DNA of 5,173 nt, from assembly GCA_004283105.1 (NCBI GenBank), contig SHLN01000192.1, positions 1 through 5,173 of the forward strand, in the 5' to 3' direction. The notes under the pieces are model-generated. The model was not told the DNA's origin. It was given only the letters and a program-made list of their open reading frames with translations, and did no database searches. Source of the stretch: Acidimicrobiia bacterium (GTDB lineage Bacteria; Actinomycetota; Acidimicrobiia; Spongiisociales; SHLN01). Made by a program: the position numbers and the translations under genes. Positions 1 to 3,925 of this stretch are shown here, piece by piece (position 1 is the first letter of the stretch; every line of letters starts with the position of its first letter).

Positions 1-566
1 TGATCGGTCTCGCTTCCAAAGCCCGCCTGGATGCACTCGGCGATGCCGGCGTAGGCGTCTTCCTGCGCGTCGAGGATCGATTCGATGGTGAACCCCTGCG
101 CGACGGGTGGTGGATCACCGAGGTCGCGCAGGTCGTACTCCCAATCCACACCGGATGGCGCCTGTTCGACCATGCCGGCCGACTCGAAGAGCTCGTGCAA
201 CCACTCCTCCGCGTCTGAGCAATCGAACCGGAGGCCGATGCCGCGTGCGGCATGCCTTTCGACCAGCCAGCCCAACACGAACGCGGCCGCATCGGGGTCC
301 GGCCCGGCCGTGAGGATGCACTCAGATTCGGAGCCGTACTCGGCGATGGCAAGTGCCCTGATCCCGGGACCGTCTCGAAACACCTCGCAGTGTTCGGAGA
401 ACCAGTTCGGATTGGCCCGTTCGAAGACGGTGCTGGCCCACCTCCAGTCGACAAACCGCCCAACATCCCAGCCCCACGCCTGCTGTGCAAACGGATTCGA
501 CGCTTGCACGAATGCGATGACCTCGGCCAGCGTCTCGTCGGTCAGTGGCTCGTGGTCTAGCGGCAT
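1..566 (-). CDS. GNAT-family acetyltransferase, N-terminal part (C-terminus beyond window)
   Basis: Reading the minus strand from the ATG at 566-564 gives 188 uninterrupted codons to the window edge with no stop, so the gene is cut at its 3' end. The protein begins MPLDHEPLTDETLAEVIAFV. Residues about 9-147 form one alpha/beta unit, with an aromatic stretch GWDVGRFVDWRW near 32-43 and a helix AAFVLGWLVERHAARGIGLR near 94-113. The latter fits the acetyl-CoA-binding helix region, but the canonical Q/RxxGxG/A loop is not clear. From about residue 158, GFTIESILDAQEDAYAGI followed by IQAGFGSETD looks like the start of a second GNAT domain, as in tandem-GNAT enzymes of actinobacteria. The expected reaction is acetyl transfer from acetyl-CoA to an unknown amine in the cytoplasm. 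The reading frame is well supported by composition and by a promoter right at the ATG. The family call is recognition from memory, and the substrate cannot be told. Confidence 0.68.
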   Translation of the reverse strand, partial: MPLDHEPLTDETLAEVIAFVQASNPFAQQAWGWDVGRFVDWRWASTVFERANPNWFSEHCEVFRDGPGIRALAIAEYGSESECILTAGPDPDAAAFVLGWLVERHAARGIGLRFDCSDAEEWLHELFESAGMVEQAPSGVDWEYDLRDLGDPPPVAQGFTIESILDAQEDAYAGIAECIQAGFGSETD

Positions 567-572
567 AGGGAA

Positions 573-600
573 ATCGTAGGGGGCGCCTTCGGACCGGCAA
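573..600 (-). promoter_or_regulatory. Leaderless sigma-70-type promoter of the acetyltransferase gene
   Basis: On the minus strand, TTGCCG (plus 595-600) is a -35-like box and TACGAT (plus 573-578) a -10-like box, separated by 16 nt. The -10 box ends 6 nt before the ATG, so the predicted transcription start falls on or next to the A of the start codon. No Shine-Dalgarno sequence lies within 15 nt of the ATG, which fits a leaderless mRNA. Confidence 0.5.
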
Positions 601-677
601 CCTCGGCAGTCCTCCAAGTGATCACCGCATCAAGAGGGCTGGAAGCCTCTGGTCCTTCGGCCCGGTGGCGGCAAGGG

Positions 678-698
678 TTGGTGAGGAGGCTCCACCAA
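678..698. repeat. Inverted repeat TTGGTG-N9-CACCAA, operator-like
   Basis: Perfect 6-bp arms at 678-683 and 693-698 flank a 9-bp centre, giving a 21-bp dyad typical in size for a dimeric repressor site. It lies about 65 bp before the sigma start codon and about 80 bp upstream of the acetyltransferase -35 box. An 11-bp palindrome CACG-AAA-CGTG follows at 707-717. Binding of any regulator is unproven. Confidence 0.25.
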
Positions 699-748
699 AT
701 TGTCGGCACGAAACGTGTGCCCGCGGTGTCTATGAGGTGAATGCCGAG

Positions 749-758
749 AAGGAAGAGG
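749..758 (+). promoter_or_regulatory. Ribosome binding site of the sigma factor gene
   Basis: The purine tract AAGGAAGAGG ends 4 nt before the GTG at 763. It decides the start: an in-frame TGA at 733-735 rules out a longer N-terminus, and no ATG lies in frame nearby. Confidence 0.6.
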
Positions 759-762
759 TGCC

Positions 763-1257
763 GTGGCTCGGACCGGGACGGTCTCAATCGACGCAGAGGC
801 CCAGCTCTTTCGAGAGCTGTATCCCTCTCTACGACGGTTCGCTGCGGTCGTGGGTCCCCTGGAGGTAGACCCGGACGACCTGGTTCAGGAAGCCGTCGCC
901 AGGGCATTGCAGTCTCGCCGGTTGACCGAACTGGACCAACCGGGAGCGTATCTCCGTCGAGCGATATTGAATCTGGCCTCCAATCAACGAAGACGATTCG
1001 CTCGACGTCGAGCGGCGTTGCTCCGTGTCAGGGCTGGAGCAGACGCACCGGCGGACTCGTACCCGTCTGATCTCGCCGACCTGTCACGTCTTCCGGCCGA
1101 GGAGCGAGCCGTCTTGTACCTGACGGAAGTTGAGGGCTACAGATACCGGGAAGCCGGACAGCTGATCGGGTGCAGTGAGGCCGCGGCTCGAAAACGAGCG
1201 CTGCGTGGCCGCCGCCGTCTGTTCGAGGCAATCGATGGGGAGGTGTCTCATGGCTGA
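763..1257 (+). CDS. ECF-type RNA polymerase sigma factor (sigma-70 family)
   Basis: This 164-residue protein from a GTG start has the two-domain plan of extracytoplasmic-function sigma factors, which direct RNA polymerase to a small set of stress or envelope promoters. Region 2 spans about residues 13-80: LFRELYPSLRRFAAVVG, then DPDDLVQEAVARAL at 36-49 (the DxxDLVQE core-binding signature), then YLRRAILNLASNQRRR at 63-78 (-10 recognition). A short basic linker follows (79-105). Region 4 spans about 106-157: LPAEERAVLYLTEVEGYRYREAGQLIG, then the helix-turn-helix recognition part GCSEAAARKRALRGRRRL (136-153). The usual 'GTVKSRLHRA' is replaced by AAARKRALRG, so -35 specificity may be unusual. 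There is no regulatory C-terminal extension. The gene overlaps the next one by 8 bp, so the two are translationally coupled, as expected of a sigma/anti-sigma pair. Sigma identity is firm. The ECF subgroup and its signal are not known. Confidence 0.9.
   Translation: MARTGTVSIDAEAQLFRELYPSLRRFAAVVGPLEVDPDDLVQEAVARALQSRRLTELDQPGAYLRRAILNLASNQRRRFARRRAALLRVRAGADAPADSYPSDLADLSRLPAEERAVLYLTEVEGYRYREAGQLIGCSEAAARKRALRGRRRLFEAIDGEVSHG
1237..1243 (+). promoter_or_regulatory. Ribosome binding site GGGGAGG inside the sigma gene
   Basis: A strong Shine-Dalgarno sequence lies in the last codons of the sigma gene, 6 nt before the ATG at 1250. It fixes the start of the membrane protein there instead of at in-frame ATG codons further upstream (1175, 1235), which would overlap the sigma gene more deeply and lack such a site. 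Confidence 0.75.
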
Positions 1258-2257
1258 AAAACTCAGTCGATCGCTCACGTTGCTGGCCGAACGTGGTGAG
1301 CCCCGCGGAGCCGACGTGGTCTTCCGGGACGCTCAGCCGGCCGCGGTGCCGTCCCCAACGGCGAAGAGTCCGCGTCCCAACCTGGCCGTGGCAGGGGCAG
1401 CCGCCGCAGTTGTACTGGTGTTTGTTGGCCTGGTGATCTGGCTGTTGAAACCGTTCGACAGCACGGAAGAACTTCCTGTCGTCACCCGGCCGGACGCGCC
1501 GTTTATCGATGAGACGCTGCCAGAGTCGGCAGCCTTGTGGCGCCTCGAGGGTACCGGTGACAACTCCGTCGAGTGCCCGGTGTGCCAAGAGCGGGGGATC
1601 TTCCTAGAGATCACTCACACCGGTTCGGGCCCTTTCATCGTGACACCCTTCACCGCGGAGGGCGATTTCAACGTGGGAGGCATCCGCGAGGCCAATAGCG
1701 GGGAGCTATTCCTTGGTGCCCGGAGGATCATGGTCTCTGATCGGCGGCCCGCCGGGTCAGAGGGATCGGCTCTGACACTCGCGGAGGCTGCGGCGCTCGT
1801 CGATACAACCGGCGACTACCGGGGTCGGGTATTCGCCTACCCAGCCGACGATCGCAACACGGCTGCTCTCGACATTGTTGCCGACGGCGCGTGGACGCTG
1901 GCTGCCTATCGAATCGAGGATTCGGCCCGCGTGTTCGCAGACACCCTGAGGGGGCAGGGCGACGAAGTCGTTTTGTGGAGCGACACGCCGTGCGACGCCG
2001 ATCACATCACTCTTGACTATGCCGGAAGCGGTCGATTCAACGCGCTCGCTACTGGAGCGTTTGGGAGCTCCCCGCTCTTGTTCCATGAGTTCGGAACCGG
2101 AATTTACGTCAATAGCGCTCTCTTCGAAGGCCAACCGTGGGTGGGCTCGGAGGCGAGGCCGATCCCGGTGACCGACGGGTCCGTATGCGAGCGCTACTTC
2201 GGTATGGAGATCCACGCCGACGGACCATGGACATTGACGATCGTCGCGGCCGACTAG
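1250..2257 (+). CDS. Single-pass membrane protein, probable anti-sigma factor/sensor with duplicated beta-rich ectodomain
   Basis: 335 residues starting MAEKLSRSL. Residues 1-44 are cytoplasmic, with a likely helix LTLLAERGEPRGADVVFRDA (9-28). One membrane helix lies at 45-66 and is followed by an outer part of about 270 residues. The outer part appears to be an internal duplication. Module 1 has ITHTGSGPFIV (121-131) and LDIVADGAWTLAAY (207-220). Module 2 has LDYAGSGRFNAL (255-266) and MEIHADGPWTLTIV (319-332). The same GSGxF ... xIxADGxWTL pattern recurs in secreted actinobacterial beta-sandwich modules I recall. Cysteines occur as CPVC (109-112), C248 and C313. The position behind and overlapping an ECF sigma gene, plus the N-in/C-out topology, argue for an anti-sigma factor. 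The HxxxCxxC zinc anti-sigma motif is absent and the cytoplasmic part is very short, so sigma binding is inferred, not seen. It could instead be a co-regulated surface sensor. Confidence 0.8.
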   Translation: MAEKLSRSLTLLAERGEPRGADVVFRDAQPAAVPSPTAKSPRPNLAVAGAAAAVVLVFVGLVIWLLKPFDSTEELPVVTRPDAPFIDETLPESAALWRLEGTGDNSVECPVCQERGIFLEITHTGSGPFIVTPFTAEGDFNVGGIREANSGELFLGARRIMVSDRRPAGSEGSALTLAEAAALVDTTGDYRGRVFAYPADDRNTAALDIVADGAWTLAAYRIEDSARVFADTLRGQGDEVVLWSDTPCDADHITLDYAGSGRFNALATGAFGSSPLLFHEFGTGIYVNSALFEGQPWVGSEARPIPVTDGSVCERYFGMEIHADGPWTLTIVAAD

Positions 2258-2290
2258 TGGCGCCGGAGGGTCACGCGCGAAGCAGAAGAA

Positions 2291-2301
2291 GAAGGGAAGA
2301 G
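2291..2301 (+). promoter_or_regulatory. Ribosome binding site of the lipoprotein gene
   Basis: GAAGGGAAGAG lies in a purine-only run just before the GTG at 2304 and supports that start. The following codons encode a proper signal peptide. Confidence 0.55.
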
Positions 2302-2303
2302 AC

Positions 2304-2867
2304 GTGAAACGAGTAATCGGAGGACTCGTCGTCCTCGCCCTGGTGACAGGTGCGTGCGGGAATAGCGACGCATCATCGGACTCATCGGAATTGGCTGAAG
2401 AGCTGGCGGCAGTCACCGCCGAACGGGATGCTCTGGCTCAACGGATCATGGCTGACGACGCCCGGCTGGAGAAGACCGAAGCGACGATCGCGGCTGTTGC
2501 CGACATCGTCGCCGACCCCACATCGTTTGGGACCCAAGAAGAAGTCCTCGACCTGCTGATGGTCCACTTCGCGTCGGAGGCGGTCATGGACGACGACGTG
2601 TATGGGGCGGTTCCGATGCGAACGGCATGGCGCAACACCCTGTACGGATTGGATGCCACGATCGACACCTGGCACCGCTGGGTCAGCGAAGACGGCTCCG
2701 ATGGCCTCCCGTTATGGACATGGTCGGGCACCAACTTTGCCGGCGATCCCTTCGAGCTCATCGGCCTCAGCATCCTGCATTACAGCGACGAGGGCAAGCA
2801 GGACTACCAGTTCGTCGTTTACCCGTACGAGGACAGGTATGTAGACGCCGCATTGGGCCTCGGATAG
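2304..2867 (+). CDS. Lipoprotein with coiled coil and NTF2/SnoaL-like domain
   Basis: 187 residues from a GTG start. Residues 1-17 are a lipoprotein signal peptide (MKRVIGGLVVLALVTGA) with C18 as the lipid-modified cysteine. The lipobox VTGAC has Thr at -3 instead of the common Leu, which is tolerated. A polar Ser/Asp spacer (19-28) leads into a predicted coiled coil at about 29-66 (SSELAEELAAVTAERDALAQ and on), then a globular domain at about 72-187. WTWSGTNFAGDPFELIG (138-154), the strand SILHY, then a 'DEGK' turn and VVYPYEDRY (171-179) match the end of SnoaL/NTF2-like folds, a cone-shaped barrel often binding small ligands or acting as a dimer. I see no catalytic residues. It starts 46 bp after the membrane protein and is probably co-transcribed, so it may be an outer partner or a product of the sigma system. 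It should be anchored to the outer face of the cytoplasmic membrane. The lipoprotein call is firm, the fold moderately so, the function unknown. Confidence 0.82.
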   Translation: MKRVIGGLVVLALVTGACGNSDASSDSSELAEELAAVTAERDALAQRIMADDARLEKTEATIAAVADIVADPTSFGTQEEVLDLLMVHFASEAVMDDDVYGAVPMRTAWRNTLYGLDATIDTWHRWVSEDGSDGLPLWTWSGTNFAGDPFELIGLSILHYSDEGKQDYQFVVYPYEDRYVDAALGLG

Positions 2868-2875
2868 CCTCGCTT

Positions 2876-2913
2876 TCGCCAACGGGAACGCGGCGGTCAC
2901 CGACCTTTGGCGA
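2876..2913 (+). terminator. Possible stem-loop after the sigma operon
   Basis: TCGCCAA (2876-2882) and TTGGCGA (2907-2913) are perfect 7-bp arms around a 24-nt GC-rich loop, starting 8 nt after the lipoprotein stop. There is no T-run behind it, so it may be a 3'-end structure instead of a classical intrinsic terminator. Confidence 0.3.
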
Positions 2914-2930
2914 CTTGCGCTCAACGAGAA

Positions 2931-2952
2931 ACGAGGGCCGGCAGGCCCTCGT
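2931..2952. terminator. GC-rich hairpin between convergent genes, likely bidirectional terminator
   Basis: ACGAGGGCC (2931-2939) pairs perfectly with GGCCCTCGT (2944-2952) over 9 bp with loop GGCA. It lies 63 bp after the lipoprotein stop and 24 bp after the stop of the minus-strand gene. On the minus strand it is followed by TTTCTCGTT, a weak U-rich tail. On the plus strand no T-run follows. Confidence 0.6.
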
Positions 2953-2976
2953 CTCCCGTGACTCCTTCAGGGAGAG

Positions 2977-3759
2977 TCAGTCGTCATCGTCGTCGTCGTC
3001 ATCACGATCATCCCGGTCGTCGTCATCATCGTGATCTTCATCGTCATCGTCGACTTCCATCTCGATCCCGGTTTCGATGGCGCCATCCTCGAGTTCGGCC
3101 TCGAATTCGACCTCCGTGCTGCCAGAGCGGAACTCGATCTCGATCTCATCGTCTTCGGTCTCCAGGGTGTAGGCCCAGGTGGTGTCGACTTCGAGGATCA
3201 CAAGGCGTCCGTCTTCAATGGCCAGCCACACGGTTCCGACGCCACCGATACTGAAGGGCATGGCGTCGGTGGAGGAACCGCGCGATATGCCGTCGGCGGT
3301 CGATGGCACCTCGGTTGTCACCGTTGTCGTGGTCGGAGTGGCAGGACCCGGTTCGCTCACCATCGTGGTGCTCGTCGTGCTGCTCGGAGTCGGCGCAGTC
3401 GTGACCGTCGTACTCGTCCGAGCGGCGACTGTCGTGGTGGTGGTCGGCGCTGCCTGGGCAACCCCGGGGTTGGTCAGGTTCTGAATCTCCTGCATGTTGC
3501 TGACCCCGTCACCGTCGGAATCGAGACCCTCGATCGCTCCGAAGTTGAAGCTGTTCGAGCGGAGGGCGGCGCCGTAGGGATTCAGCGCCGGGACACTGGT
3601 GTGACAGGTCGAGCAACTCGCCAACGGTGTCCCAGCAGTAGCCGGGTACGCCGACGTGAAGTCACCCATCATCGAGTTCGTGGCGAAGGCGGAGCCACTG
3701 ATGGCGAGGATGCCGAGACCGAAGGCAAAGACGGTGATGGCAGCGAGCAGACGTTTCAT
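2977..3759 (-). CDS. Exported cytochrome c-like protein with EF-hand loop, Thr-rich linker and poly-Asp tail
   Basis: 260 residues. Signal peptide 1-26 (MKRLLAAITVFAFGLGILAI, cleavage after AFA). CSTCH at 49-53 is a single c-type haem attachment motif, followed by LNPYGAAL (59-66). This 'CxxCH ... N-YG' arrangement followed by a calcium loop is seen in secreted proteins of several phyla. DSDGDGVSNMQE (80-91) has Asp at loop positions 1, 3 and 5, Asn at 9 and Glu at 12, matching an EF-hand/thrombospondin type 3 loop. Residues 105-155 are a Thr/Pro/Ser linker with runs such as TTTTT. Residues 169-236 form a beta-rich acidic domain (VGTVWLAIEDGRLVILEVDT, later IEIEFRSGSTEVEFEAELED). Residues 237-260 are almost all Asp with two Arg and one His. 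Met89 is one of several possible axial ligands (others are Met30, Met31), and none is certain. Haem loading is likely but unproven; a structural disulfide is the alternative. Role could be outer-surface electron transfer or cation binding. It is monocistronic. Confidence 0.85.
   Translation of the reverse strand: MKRLLAAITVFAFGLGILAISGSAFATNSMMGDFTSAYPATAGTPLASCSTCHTSVPALNPYGAALRSNSFNFGAIEGLDSDGDGVSNMQEIQNLTNPGVAQAAPTTTTTVAARTSTTVTTAPTPSSTTSTTMVSEPGPATPTTTTVTTEVPSTADGISRGSSTDAMPFSIGGVGTVWLAIEDGRLVILEVDTTWAYTLETEDDEIEIEFRSGSTEVEFEAELEDGAIETGIEMEVDDDDEDHDDDDDRDDRDDDDDDDD
2980..3050. repeat. Trinucleotide low-complexity tract encoding the poly-Asp tail
   Basis: Plus-strand GTC/ATC triplets (minus-strand GAC/GAT codons) encode the Asp-rich tail of the cytochrome-like protein, broken by CGG/CGT Arg codons and one His codon. 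GAC and GAT are mixed, so the Asp run is kept by selection on protein rather than being a fresh perfect microsatellite. Such tracts can slip in length between strains. Confidence 0.7.
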
Positions 3760-3763
3760 GGTT

Positions 3764-3771
3764 TCCTACCT
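3764..3771 (-). promoter_or_regulatory. Ribosome binding site of the cytochrome-like gene
   Basis: On the minus strand AGGTAGGA ends 4 nt before the ATG at 3759 and supports this start, which also gives a clean signal peptide. Confidence 0.6.
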
Positions 3772-3786
3772 GTTGTTGGACACATA

Positions 3787-3840
3787 GAGAATGTCTCACA
3801 GAGAGGGTTGTGAGTTCCTCTCGCGACGGTTAAGAGAGGG
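3787..3840. promoter_or_regulatory. GAGA/TCTC repeat cluster upstream of the cytochrome-like gene
   Basis: GAGA (3787-3790), TCTC (3794-3797) and GAGA (3801-3804) are spaced exactly 7 bp apart in alternating orientation. CCTCTC follows at 3817-3822, and AGAGAGGG occurs twice, at 3800-3807 and 3833-3840, 33 bp apart (about three helical turns). This is suggestive of several binding sites for one regulator. Confidence 0.35.
3793..3818 (-). promoter_or_regulatory. Possible ECF-type promoter of the cytochrome-like gene
   Basis: On the minus strand GGAAC (plus 3814-3818), the classic -35 core of many ECF promoters, is followed after 16 nt by GAGAC (plus 3793-3797). That position would be the -10 element, although CGTC or GTT is more usual there. 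Predicted transcription start is near 3785, giving a leader of about 25 nt with the ribosome binding site. Single-site evidence only. Confidence 0.25.
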
Positions 3841-3913
3841 ATAAACCCGCCGGCTCCCGTCCTGGCGGTTCGACCCGGTGCCCCCCAATCCAGTTGCCTC
3901 CGATCGAGCCGGG

Positions 3914-3919
3914 TACCCT
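3914..3919 (+). promoter_or_regulatory. -10 box of a leaderless promoter for the acyl-CoA dehydrogenase gene
   Basis: TACCCT ends 6 nt before the ATG at 3926, so transcription should begin at the start codon. The -35 is weak: TTGCCT at 3894-3899 has a 14-nt spacer, CAGTTG at 3891-3896 a 17-nt one. No Shine-Dalgarno precedes the ATG. The geometry equals that of the acetyltransferase promoter. Confidence 0.45.
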
Positions 3920-3925
3920 GGCGCC

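Larger units (their letters stand above)
567..762. other. Divergent intergenic region between acetyltransferase and sigma operon
   Basis: This 196-bp stretch separates the minus-strand acetyltransferase from the plus-strand sigma factor operon. It holds the leaderless promoter of the former (573-600), a dyad TTGGTG-N9-CACCAA (678-698), a second short dyad CACG-AAA-CGTG (707-717) and the purine-rich ribosome binding site of the sigma gene. I see no convincing consensus promoter for the sigma operon: GAAAC at 710-714 and GTCTA at 728-732 resemble ECF -35 and -10 boxes, but the 13-nt spacer is too short. No small ORF here looks coding. Confidence 0.6.

Noticed and set aside
85..579. Plus-strand 164-codon open frame at the left end
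   Set aside because: It lies opposite the acetyltransferase frame. Its translation is Ser/Pro/Ala-rich low-complexity with no fold signature, while the minus frame gives a natural protein and has a promoter.
710..732. GAAAC ... GTCTA as an autoregulated ECF promoter for the sigma operon
   Set aside because: The spacer is 13 nt, against about 16-18 usual, and the -35 is not GGAAC. Too weak to list as a promoter.
1175..1249. N-terminal extension of the membrane protein from an ATG at 1175
   Set aside because: It would overlap the sigma gene by 83 bp, and the strong GGGGAGG site at 1237-1243 is correctly placed for the ATG at 1250.
1757..2416. Minus-strand 219-codon open frame
   Set aside because: It is antisense to the membrane protein and lipoprotein genes and spans the gap between them; its composition is typical of a GC-rich shadow frame.
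2980..3050. Triplet-rich tract as a CRISPR-like or tandem-repeat array
   Set aside because: It is explained by Asp codons in the tail of the cytochrome-like protein; there are no spacers or conserved longer units.
3031..3813. Plus-strand 260-codon open frame
   Set aside because: It mirrors the cytochrome-like gene, whose minus frame has a signal peptide, CxxCH and EF-hand loop; the plus translation has no recognisable domain.
3878..3925. 16-codon extension of the acyl-CoA dehydrogenase
   Set aside because: It contains the presumed -10 box, lacks a ribosome binding site and adds residues not expected in the family.
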